Of a stretch of 64,000 nt of DNA, positions 1 through 8,610 are shown in pieces (position 1 is the stretch's first letter; every line of letters starts with the position of its first letter). Below the pieces are notes generated by a model that ran no database searches, had not been told where the DNA came from, and saw nothing but the letters and a program-made list of their open reading frames with translations. The position numbers and the translations under genes were made by a program. The stretch comes from JADJPO01 sp963828555 (lineage in GTDB: Bacteria > Actinomycetota > Actinomycetes > Actinomycetales > Kineosporiaceae): assembly GCA_963828555.1 (NCBI GenBank), contig CAWHEL010000004.1:1798001-1862000 (forward strand), written 5' to 3'.

Positions 1-51
1 CTGACCGTGCTCCTGGCGGCTCCTGATGCCCGTCGCGGTGACGCGACGTGG

Positions 52-147
52 AGCGGCGGTCAGGTCTCCATCCGCACCGACCGAGCGGCCTGACACCGGG
101 GAAGGTGCATCAGGACACCCCGGGCGGCTGGAGACCTCACCGCCGCT
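52..147 (-). other. Long inverted repeat between mraZ and the next dcw gene; candidate structured leader
   Basis: Two 18-nt arms (52-69 and 130-147) are complementary at 17 of 18 positions and are separated by about 60 nt. They lie downstream of mraZ, where rsmH (mraW) should begin just beyond the left edge. A conserved 'mraW' RNA motif has been described in actinomycete leaders of mraW, and this position fits, but I cannot test its consensus by eye. A terminator or attenuator between mraZ and rsmH is the alternative. Confidence 0.4.
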
Positions 148-172
148 GACGTGACTGGGACGCTGTACTGCT

Positions 173-604
173 TCAGAAGATGCCGGGGATGACCTCCTCT
201 GCCTGCTCGGCGAACGCGCTCTCCTGCTCGCTCAGGTAGGACTCCCACTTGCCGGCGTCCCAGATCTCGACCCGCTCGCCGGCGCCGATCACGGCGCATT
301 CATGGTCGAGCCCGGCGTAGGTGCGCAGCGTGACGGGAAGCGTGATCCGGCCCTGCCGATCGAGGACCTCGTCACTGGCGCCGGACAGGAACACGCGCAG
401 GTAGTCCCGCGCCTGCTTGCTGGTGACCGGGGCCTGACGCAGCTGGCCCGCGATGCGTTGGAACTCGGCGACGGGGAAGACGTAGAGGCAGTGCTCCTGC
501 CCCCGGGTCACCACCACGCCGTCCTCCAGTTGCTCGCGAAACTTCGCCGGCAGGATCAGCCGGCCCTTGTCATCCATGCGGGGGGTATGGGTGCCCAGGA
601 ACAC
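173..604 (-). CDS. mraZ: Transcriptional regulator / cell division protein MraZ
   Basis: MraZ is the AbrB-like, ring-forming DNA-binding protein that heads the division and cell-wall (dcw) cluster and represses its own promoter. The 143-residue product starts VFLGTHTPRMDDKGR, the standard family N-terminus, and contains the duplicated SpoVT/AbrB-like half with LDRQGRITLP near residue 85. I chose the GTG at 604 because a strong GGAGGT (611-616) sits 6 nt upstream; an upstream ATG would add about 28 low-complexity residues foreign to the family. The rest of the dcw cluster is expected to continue leftwards beyond the window. Three MraZ boxes lie in the promoter, so autoregulation is likely. Confidence 0.96.
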   Translation of the reverse strand: MFLGTHTPRMDDKGRLILPAKFREQLEDGVVVTRGQEHCLYVFPVAEFQRIAGQLRQAPVTSKQARDYLRVFLSGASDEVLDRQGRITLPVTLRTYAGLDHECAVIGAGERVEIWDAGKWESYLSEQESAFAEQAEEVIPGIF

Positions 605-637
605 GCCCCCACCTCCGACCCCTGCCCGTCCAGATGC

Positions 638-662
638 CCCCACTCTACTCCACTTCCCTCCA
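638..662 (-). promoter_or_regulatory. Three MraZ-binding boxes with 10-bp period
   Basis: Read on the minus strand, TGGAG (662-658), TGGAG (652-648) and TGGGG (642-638) repeat with an exact 10-bp period, that is 5-nt boxes separated by 5 nt. This is the spacing known for MraZ binding repeats upstream of mraZ in other bacteria. They overlap the predicted promoter spacer and -10, which fits repression by occlusion. Confidence 0.75.
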
Positions 663-669
663 CCGTCAA
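642..669 (-). promoter_or_regulatory. Predicted mraZ promoter
   Basis: On the minus strand TTGACG (669-664) is followed after 16 nt by TAGAGT (647-642), a plausible housekeeping -35/-10 pair about 40 nt before the mraZ GTG. The MraZ boxes lie inside it. Confidence 0.55.
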
Positions 670-1124
670 CGGTGAATTCTGCGTGCACCGCTGGGCCGAA
701 GACCTGATTCCGCAGGTCAGCGACTCGACGGCGGGGTGGGGGAGATCGAGCGGCCTAGCCGGTCGACAGCCTGACGAGTTCGGCTCCGCGTGAACGATTA
801 CTGGACAAAACGGGCGCTAGGGCGCGGCTACACGCCGTCGGGACAGCATGGTGGGGCGAAGTGGGGGCCTCGGGGAGTGGCTCTCGATCATCTGGTGGTG
901 CCCACCAGCGACGGCCGGGACCCGTTCGAGCGGCGCCGTCCGCGTTTACCTGATGTGATCGCAGACGAAGGACTGCGCGGCAACGCACCCACCCCCGGCG
1001 AGCACGGCGTGACGCTGCGCTCGCAGGACGGGCACTGCGTGACGTTGTGCCCATCGGGGGTGGGGCCTGAGAGACTGGCGGTTCGCAGGTGTCGCGGAGG
1101 GGTCCGCGGCCGAAGGAGGACATG
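670..1124. other. Divergent intergenic region mraZ/moxR with a short repeat
   Basis: No convincing gene was found in these roughly 450 bp; reading frames here are low-complexity and lack family resemblance. A 14-bp direct repeat (GCGTGACGCTGCGC at 1007-1020 and GCGTGACGTTGTGC at 1037-1050) recurs at exactly 30 bp. The second copy is embedded in an inverted repeat, GGGCAC-N11-GTGCCC (1030-1052). It precedes the moxR operon and could be an operator. This is inference only. Confidence 0.3.
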
Positions 1125-2101
<977 letters not shown>

Positions 2102-2102
<1 letters not shown>

Positions 2103-3457
2103 TGCTGGGGCTGCGGCTGCCGTCGAGGGACAACGATCGGCCTCCCGGGTGGCTACGCGCCTCGCTGAGCGGCCTGACCACCCGTGGCCGCTCGTTCCTC
2201 GCCGCCGGGGTCGCCGCCGGAGTCTGTGCGTTCGCCCTCGGCCAGCGTGACCTGCTGCGGGTCGGCGTTCTGCTGATCACCCTGCCGCTGGGCGCCGCCC
2301 TGATGGTGGGCCGGGCCCAGTTCCGTCTCTCCCTGGTCCGCACGATCACCCCGCCCCGGGTCGTGGCCGGCACGGTGGCCCGGGTGCGGCTCGAGCTGGA
2401 GAACCTCACCCGGCTGGTCACCCAGGTGCTGCTGGCCGAAGACCGGGTGCCCTACACGCTGGGCCCCTCACCGCGGTTCGTGCTGGCCAGGCTTCCGGGC
2501 GGACGGCGTGCCGCGGTCACCTACGCCCTGCGCCCGCAGCTGCGCGGGCGCTACGACGTCGGGCCATTGCGGCTGCAGCTGTCGGACCCGTTCGGGCTGT
2601 GCGAGGTGACCCGGGCATTCACCGCCACCGACCCGCTGATCGTGGTTCCGCAGACCTGGCCGCTCGTCGGGGCACCGACTGGCGGCCAATGGGGTGGCAG
2701 CGGGGAGGCGGTGCACGGCACGGCAGCGGCCAGTGGCGAGCACGACATCGCCACTCGCGAGTACCGCTACGGCGACGACCTGCGCCGGGTGCACTGGCGC
2801 TCCACCGCCCGGCGCGGTGAGCTGATGGTTCGCCGCGACGAGCAGCCGCGTCAGATGCGGGCAACCGTGATCCTGGACTCCCGGCGCGAGGCCCACCGCG
2901 GTGAGGGGCCGGCGTCCAGCTACGAGTGGGCGGTCTCGGCGGCGGCCTCGGCGGCCGTGCACCTGTCCGGGCTGCGCTACGCCGTCCGGCTGCTGATCGA
3001 CGACTCCCCCGCCGCCTGGACCTCTCCGTCCGGCACCTCGGGCATCGGCGCGCTGCTGGACCGGCTCGCCATGGCCCGGCTCGAGGACGGGACCGGCCTG
3101 TCCGCGGCGACCGCCGCGCTGCAACGCTCGCAGGGAGACGGACTCGTGGTGGCAGTGCTCGGCGACGTCGACGACGACGTGGCCAAGGCGCTGGCCGGCG
3201 GACGCCGTCCGGGCACCAGCGCGCTCGCGCTGCTGCTGCGGATCCCGCAGTGGACCCTGCTGCCCCCCGCCGTGGCCGAGGAGATGGACGCCCAGCGGCA
3301 ACGGACGGCCGCCATCCTGCGCACCGCCGGCTGGGCGGTCACCGATGTCGGCCCACAGGACTCCGTGCCACCGGCCTGGCAGCGTGCCATCGCCTCCACC
3401 GACGGCCTCGCGGCCACGGCAGCAGCCCCCGCCTCGGCCGCCGGAGCCGGGCGATGA
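2102..3457 (+). CDS. DUF58 domain protein
   Basis: The protein has 451 residues. Two hydrophobic segments near residues 30-75 anchor it in the membrane. They are followed by a beta-rich region and the DUF58 signature REYRYGDDLRRVHWRSTARR (about residues 218-237), then a VWA-like C-terminal domain. DUF58 proteins almost always sit beside MoxR ATPases and are assumed to be their partners. The ATG overlaps the moxR stop (TGATG), and the stop overlaps the next start (ATGA), which indicates translational coupling. The exact role is not established. It is probably involved in cell-envelope assembly, given the transglutaminase-like partner and the nearby dcw cluster. Confidence 0.92.
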
Positions 3458-5853
3458 TCAACTCCGTGCAGGTGCGCCTGTCCCTCGCGGCGGTGATCGC
3501 CACGCTGCTCTCGGCGCTCAGCCTGCGGCCCCTGTTCGCCGACCTCGGCTGGGTGGTGCCGGTCCTCACGGTCACCGCCGTCACCGCACTGACCGGAGTC
3601 GGTCTGCGCCAGATCACCACCATGTGGCCCCTGGTCGCCCTGGCGCAGGTGGCGCTGATCACCGTGACCATCACCACCCTGTTCGCCCGCGAGGAGTCCT
3701 ACCTGGGGCTGATCCCGAGCCCTCGCGCGCTCAGCCGGCTGGGCGAGCTGCTGACCGAGGGGACGACCACCATTCGCGAGTCGGGCGCCCCGGTGCCGGT
3801 CGGACCCGGGATCGTGCTCCTGGCCACGGTCGGCATCGCCCTGATCGCCTTCGCCGTCGATCTGATCGCCGCGTCCCTGGAGCGCCCGGCCGTGGCCGGG
3901 CTGCCCCTACTCGCCGTCTACTGCGTGCCGGCCGCGGTGTTGCCGCAGGGGGTGCGCTGGCCGTACTTCGTTCTGGCCGCGGTCGGTTTCCTCGGCCTGG
4001 TGGCGGTGGACTCGGTGGACCGGATCCGGGCCTGGGGGCGCATCCTGGGCAGCGGTCCCGAAGGAAGCAGGGCCTCGCTGGGCGGGCCGCTCAGCGGAGG
4101 CCGGCGAGTGGCCACGGTGTCCCTGGCGGTGGCGGTCCTGCTGCCGCTGATCACCCCGGGGGTCGGCGAGCAACTGCTGACCAACGGCAACGGCGACGGC
4201 GAGGGCCGCGGCCGCGGTCAGATCAGCGTGGTCAACCCGATTCTCACCCTGCGCCGCAACCTGTCCTCGCGCAGCACGGCTCCGGTGATCACCTACACCA
4301 CCACCATGGAGACCCCGGACCCGCTGCGGATCGCCACCGACGACACCTTCGACGGAGAGCGCTGGGCGCCGTCCACCGGCCCGATCAGCCGCAAGCAGAA
4401 GGTGCAGGAGGGGCTGCCACAGGCGCCCGGGCTGGGCACCGGAGTGACCGTCCAGGATCACCAGACCAAGATCAAGATCTTCGAACTGAAGGAAACCTAC
4501 CTGCCGCTGCCCTACCCGACGACGCAGGTACTGATCGAGGGCAACTGGCTCTATGAGAGCACCTCGCTGAACGTGGTCGGCGACGGGCAGACCACCGAGC
4601 GGACCGAGTACACCGCACTGCACCGCGAAGTCCTGCCCACCCCCGAACAGCTGGCCGCCGCCGCCCCTCCGCCGGACGACGTGGTCACCACCTACACCCG
4701 ACTTCCGGCCAAGCTCGACCCTCGGATCCGCCAGATCGCGGCCCAGGTGGCCGGCAAAGACTCCGACTCCGACTACGACCAGGCGCTGAGGCTGCAGGAC
4801 TACTTCCGCTCCTCCGGTGAGTTCACCTATGACGAGAAGGCCTCCGGCGCAGCCGCGGACGACAGTGGCAAGGACGCCGTCCTGGCCTTCCTGATCGGCA
4901 AACGGGGCTACTGCGTACAGTTCGCGTCCACGATGGCCGTGATGGCCCGCACGTTGGGCATCCCGTCGCGGGTGGCGGTGGGCTTCCTGCCCGGGGTCAG
5001 AGGCGCCACCGGCGAGTACACGATCAGCCTGCAGGACGCCCACGCCTGGCCCGAGCTGTACTTCGAGGGCACCGGATGGGTGCGGTTCGAGCCCACGCCG
5101 GCCACCCGGGTGCCCTCCGTGCCCGGATACGCCCGCACCGGCGCGGAGCCGGAGGCACCGGCGCCGGCCAGCCCGGGCGCCTCGGCGAGCGCTTCCGCCT
5201 CGGCAGGCGCGGGAGCAGAGCCCACCCGGCGCGCTGCCCCGGAGGAGTCCACCACGGCCGAGGCCGCATCCGCTCCGTTCTGGCAGTCCATCCCTTGGCG
5301 GCGGCTCGGCGGGCTGGCCGGACTACTGCTGTTCGCCGCGGCACCGGCCATCGCCGCCTGGCTGAGCCGGCGCCGGCGCTGGTCCGGCGCGCACAGCCCG
5401 GAGGCGGTGGCGGCAGCCGGCTGGGACGACCTGCGGGACCGACTCGGCGATCTCGGCGTCGCCTGGGCTCGTTCCTGGACCCCGCGCGCGGTGCTGAGCC
5501 GGTTGTCCGCCGAGCATCACCTGGACCGCGAGCAGCGGGAGGCGCTGACCCGGCTTACCACGGGAGTGGAGAACGCCTGGTACGCCCCGCCCGAGGACGC
5601 CGGGACACACGACCTCGATCAGATCCGCACGCAGACCCGGGCGGACAGCGACCTCGTGGTGGGCGCGGTGGCGACGGGGCTGGACGCCCGATCGCGCCGG
5701 CGGGCGCGCCTGTTCCCACGCTCGGGCCTTGCCGTGCTGACCGGGCAACGCCGCCGCGCCGCCGCAGGCCTCTCACTCAGGTCACGCACCGCCCAGCAGG
5801 AGGAGGCCGACCAGTCGACCCCTCAACTCACCGTCCCCACCCGGCGTCACTGA
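3454..5853 (+). CDS. TgpA-like membrane transglutaminase-domain protein
   Basis: The product has 799 residues. About six hydrophobic segments occupy residues 1-240. They are followed by an extracellular transglutaminase-like cysteine-protease fold with catalytic Cys487 (RGYCVQFAS) and His530 (DAHAWPELYFEG), the usual WVRFEPTP stretch, a Pro/Ala/Ser-rich linker, one more membrane helix (about 610-630) and a cytoplasmic C-terminal DUF4129-like region. This is the TgpA/DUF3488 architecture. The gene overlaps the DUF58 gene by ATGA, completing the moxR operon. The substrate is unknown; peptidoglycan-linked or envelope proteins are the usual guess. A short palindrome follows the stop. Confidence 0.9.
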   Translation: MINSVQVRLSLAAVIATLLSALSLRPLFADLGWVVPVLTVTAVTALTGVGLRQITTMWPLVALAQVALITVTITTLFAREESYLGLIPSPRALSRLGELLTEGTTTIRESGAPVPVGPGIVLLATVGIALIAFAVDLIAASLERPAVAGLPLLAVYCVPAAVLPQGVRWPYFVLAAVGFLGLVAVDSVDRIRAWGRILGSGPEGSRASLGGPLSGGRRVATVSLAVAVLLPLITPGVGEQLLTNGNGDGEGRGRGQISVVNPILTLRRNLSSRSTAPVITYTTTMETPDPLRIATDDTFDGERWAPSTGPISRKQKVQEGLPQAPGLGTGVTVQDHQTKIKIFELKETYLPLPYPTTQVLIEGNWLYESTSLNVVGDGQTTERTEYTALHREVLPTPEQLAAAAPPPDDVVTTYTRLPAKLDPRIRQIAAQVAGKDSDSDYDQALRLQDYFRSSGEFTYDEKASGAAADDSGKDAVLAFLIGKRGYCVQFASTMAVMARTLGIPSRVAVGFLPGVRGATGEYTISLQDAHAWPELYFEGTGWVRFEPTPATRVPSVPGYARTGAEPEAPAPASPGASASASASAGAGAEPTRRAAPEESTTAEAASAPFWQSIPWRRLGGLAGLLLFAAAPAIAAWLSRRRRWSGAHSPEAVAAAGWDDLRDRLGDLGVAWARSWTPRAVLSRLSAEHHLDREQREALTRLTTGVENAWYAPPEDAGTHDLDQIRTQTRADSDLVVGAVATGLDARSRRRARLFPRSGLAVLTGQRRRAAAGLSLRSRTAQQEEADQSTPQLTVPTRRH

Positions 5854-5860
5854 CTACTCG

Positions 5861-5909
5861 GCTCATGCTCCGCGAACCAGCCGGAATGACGGCCCCGCGG
5901 AGCATGAGC
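5861..5909. repeat. Short copy of the GCTCATGCTCCGC palindrome
   Basis: 14-bp perfect inverted arms (5861-5874 and 5896-5909) share the outer arms of the 72-bp palindromes at 22.1, 23.2, 41.6 and 44.2 kb, but lack the inner GGGGTACAC arms (loop of 21 nt). It lies between convergent genes and could act as a bidirectional terminator. Confidence 0.7.
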
Positions 5910-5953
5910 CACCGGTGAGTGGCGGGGTGCCGGCAGGGCGGTGGTGGGGAGGG

Positions 5954-6355
5954 TCAGTTCTGGCCGCGACGGCGTTCCCAGCGGTCTTCCATGCGCTGCA
6001 TGAACGACCCCTTGGCGGGCTTGGCCTGGCGGCTGCCGGCGGCGGCCGGGCGCACGGTGCCGCCGGGGGTCACCACGCCGGTGGGGCCCGGACGGCGGCG
6101 CCCGGAGAAGGCATAGGCCGTGCCGGCCAGCATGCCGAGGAAGCCGAGGACGCCGATCAGGACGTTCCCGTTGGCCACGCCCAGCACCAGAACGACCAGG
6201 CCGGCCACGATCGCGGCGATCCCGAGCGCCATCCGGGGCAGCGACCCGGAGCGCCGGGCAGCCCCCCGCATGGCCGAGGCGAATTTCGGGTCCTCGGCGT
6301 ACAGGGCGCGCTCCATCTGCTCGAGCAGACGCTGCTCGTTGTCAGAGAGCGGCAC
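5954..6355 (-). CDS. DUF3040 membrane protein
   Basis: The 133-residue protein starts VPLSDNEQRLLEQMERAL, the hallmark of the actinobacterial DUF3040 family, followed by two hydrophobic segments (about 43-62 and 66-84) and a basic tail. The start is the GTG at 6355, preceded by GGGAGGT. The function is unknown. The gene is regularly found beside dinB and the dcw cluster in actinobacteria, as here. It is on the same strand as dinB and about 100 nt downstream, so it may be co-transcribed. Confidence 0.92.
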   Translation of the reverse strand: MPLSDNEQRLLEQMERALYAEDPKFASAMRGAARRSGSLPRMALGIAAIVAGLVVLVLGVANGNVLIGVLGFLGMLAGTAYAFSGRRRPGPTGVVTPGGTVRPAAAGSRQAKPAKGSFMQRMEDRWERRRGQN

Positions 6356-6453
6356 GACGACCTCCCAGGGGCACTACACACGACGAACACCAGGATAAGT
6401 CGGCGCGGGCCCGCGCGAAACCCGGACTCGCGCTCTGTCGGTCGAACCGGCGC

Positions 6454-7728
6454 TCAACTTGACCGGGAAAAGGGCTCACAAGGCATCGTCGGGGGCCTTT
6501 GTCCCGTTATGGCGGGATCGACCAGAGTCGCCGGGCGGACGGCGCCGGCGCCGAATCGGGCGTCGGCCCGGTCCACCGCCTGCTCGGCCTCGCGCCATCC
6601 GCGCTCGCGTTCGTCGAACGCGAGCTGATGATGCCCCTCGGCAGCCTCGGCCAGACCCTCCACCCGGACCCCGACCAGACGCAACCGTGCCCGGTCCAGC
6701 CCCAGCGCGTCGTACAAGGAGCTCACGGTTGCGTAGATCACCCTGGCCACGTCGGTGCGTTCGGGCAGGGTGCGCGAGCGGGTGATGGTGGCGAAGTCAG
6801 CGAAGCGCACCTTGAGCACCACCGTGCGTCCGATCATGTCCGCCGCACGCAGCCGGGCAGCCACCCGCTCGGAGAGCCGCAGCAGTTCGCGCAGCACCAC
6901 CTGCGGGTCGTCCACGTCGCGGCCGAAGGTCTCTTCGGCACCGACGCTCTTCTCCACCTGCTCGGGCACCACACTGCGCGGATCGCGGCCCCAGGCCAGC
7001 TCGTGCAGGTGGGCGCCCGAGGAGCCCAGGGCCCGTTCCAGGGTGGCGACCGGGGTGTGCGCGAGGTCGGCCACGGTGTGCAGGCCGAGCCGGGTCAGGG
7101 CCTCCTCGGTCCGATCCCCGACCCCCCACAGCGCGCCGACCGGCAACCGGTGCAGGAAGGCCACCGTCTGCACGGCCGGCACCACCAGCATGCCGTCGGG
7201 CTTGGCCCGCCCGGAGGCCAGCTTGGCGACGAACTTCGTCGAGGCGACGCCGACCGAGCACGAGATCCGCTGCTCGTCGGCGACCCGGTCCCGGATCAAT
7301 TGGCCGATCTTGGCCGGCGGGCCCAGCCGGCGCAGCGCCCCGGAGACATCCAGGAAGGCCTCGTCCATGCTGAGCGGCTCGACGATCGGCGTGATGGTCC
7401 GGAAGATCTCCATCACACCGTGTGATACCTGGCTGTACCGGGCATGGTCGGGTTCGATCACGATGCCTTGGGGGCAGAGCCGCCGGGCCCGGCTCATCGG
7501 CATGGCCGAATGGATCCCCAGCCGGCGGGCCTCGTACGTGGCCGACAGCACCACACTGCGACCGCCCCCGCCGACGATCACCGGCTGGCCACGCAGCTGC
7601 GGACGGTCGATCAGCTCCACCGAGGCGTAGAAGGCGTCCATGTCGACGTGCAGCACTGTGCAGCCGGTGTCGTCACCGCCCAGGCCGTCGTCCTGACAGC
7701 GGGTGTGGTCGAGCTGGCGCCGGCTCAC
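6454..7728 (-). CDS. dinB: DNA polymerase IV (Y-family translesion polymerase)
   Basis: The 424-residue protein contains all Y-family active-site residues: Asp29 in HVDMDAFYASVE, and Asp122-Glu123 in SMDEAFLDVSG. Palm, fingers, thumb (helix-hairpin-helix, WGVGDRTEEALTRLG) and little-finger domains are all represented. It synthesises DNA across lesions with low fidelity. The GTG start is 12 nt behind the stop of the methyltransferase gene, which itself follows dnaE2. dinB may therefore be the distal gene of the LexA-controlled block that begins at about 13.8 kb. No imuB homologue is present in the window, so this polymerase could be the local Y-family partner of DnaE2. That partnership is inference; DnaE2 normally works with ImuB. 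Confidence 0.95.
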   Translation of the reverse strand: MSRRQLDHTRCQDDGLGGDDTGCTVLHVDMDAFYASVELIDRPQLRGQPVIVGGGGRSVVLSATYEARRLGIHSAMPMSRARRLCPQGIVIEPDHARYSQVSHGVMEIFRTITPIVEPLSMDEAFLDVSGALRRLGPPAKIGQLIRDRVADEQRISCSVGVASTKFVAKLASGRAKPDGMLVVPAVQTVAFLHRLPVGALWGVGDRTEEALTRLGLHTVADLAHTPVATLERALGSSGAHLHELAWGRDPRSVVPEQVEKSVGAEETFGRDVDDPQVVLRELLRLSERVAARLRAADMIGRTVVLKVRFADFATITRSRTLPERTDVARVIYATVSSLYDALGLDRARLRLVGVRVEGLAEAAEGHHQLAFDERERGWREAEQAVDRADARFGAGAVRPATLVDPAITGQRPPTMPCEPFSRSS

Positions 7729-7740
7729 GCCCGCCCCCGG

Positions 7741-8556
7741 TCAGGAGGCCGCGTGCCCGGCCGGGCCGACCTGGGCCAACACGTGCAGCTGGGCCGCGAT
7801 CGCGGAGAGCTCGGGCAGGCCGGCGTGGTTGCCGGCTGCACGTTCCAGGTCGAGCAGAGCCTGCGCGGCGTCCGGATCGCCGTCCACCAGCGCACCGGGA
7901 AGCAGGTCGGCGAACAGGCGGACCCCGTGCACCCCACGGATCTGCAGCTCGCCCGCTCCTTCGAGCAGGGCGAGGACGCCGGCCCGGTCGAAGCGCCGCG
8001 GCACCGGATCGTTGTCCGCGCTGCGTCCCTGCGGGTCGTCGAGCAACCGGCGGGCGTCCTGGAACCGACCGGCCAGGGCCTTGGCCAGCACGGCCCCGAG
8101 CCGCTGCAGCACCAGCAGGCTGAGCAGGCCGTCCTCGCGCAACGTTGCCACTGCGTCGGCCACGGCCGCGGCCGGATCGTCGGTGTACTCCAGCACACCG
8201 TGACAGAGCACCAGGTCGGCGCTGCCGGGACCGACCAGGTCGACCAGCGCGCCGGCATCACCCTGCAGAGGCCGGACGCGTTCGGCCACCCCGGCGTCGG
8301 CGGCGCGGCGCTGGAGTGCGGCCAGAGCGTCCGGGCTGGGGTCGACCACGGTGATCCGGTGGCCGAGGCCGGCCAGCGGCACCGCGAACCCGCCGGTGCC
8401 TCCTCCCACGTCGACCACATCGAGGGGCCGGTCGAGGGCGGCGGCCCGCTCCACCACCAGGACATCGAGCAGGTCCCAGACCACGGCGGTGCGGACGGCG
8501 GAACGCGGGTCGGTGCGCAGGCTCCAGCGACGGGAGCGGAGGGGATCATCGGGCAC
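7741..8556 (-). CDS. SAM-dependent methyltransferase (class I)
   Basis: This protein of about 271 residues has a Rossmann-fold SAM-binding core: motif I VVDVGGGTGGFAVPLA, an acidic residue at the end of beta2 (VVDPSP), a GDAG loop, and SADLVLCHGVLEYTDDP as the post-I motif. The substrate is unknown. I prefer GTG 8556 (VPDDPLRSRRW) because it leaves a 54-nt gap after dnaE2 and is preceded by a TAGGGT hexamer (8567-8562), which fits a leaderless mRNA. An ATG at 8610 would abut the dnaE2 stop. Homologues commonly sit between dnaE2 and dinB-type genes in actinobacteria. A direct link to DNA repair is not proven. Confidence 0.82.
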   Translation of the reverse strand: MPDDPLRSRRWSLRTDPRSAVRTAVVWDLLDVLVVERAAALDRPLDVVDVGGGTGGFAVPLAGLGHRITVVDPSPDALAALQRRAADAGVAERVRPLQGDAGALVDLVGPGSADLVLCHGVLEYTDDPAAAVADAVATLREDGLLSLLVLQRLGAVLAKALAGRFQDARRLLDDPQGRSADNDPVPRRFDRAGVLALLEGAGELQIRGVHGVRLFADLLPGALVDGDPDAAQALLDLERAAGNHAGLPELSAIAAQLHVLAQVGPAGHAAS

Positions 8557-8610
8557 GAGGCCAACCCTAGAGTGCTCACCGGCCGGCTCACTGCTGCACG
8601 CACCGCTCAC

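Noticed and set aside
60..299. Open frame with Arg-rich translation at the left edge
   Set aside because: It is antisense to mraZ and the leader region, has no family resemblance and is typical of random long frames in GC-rich DNA.
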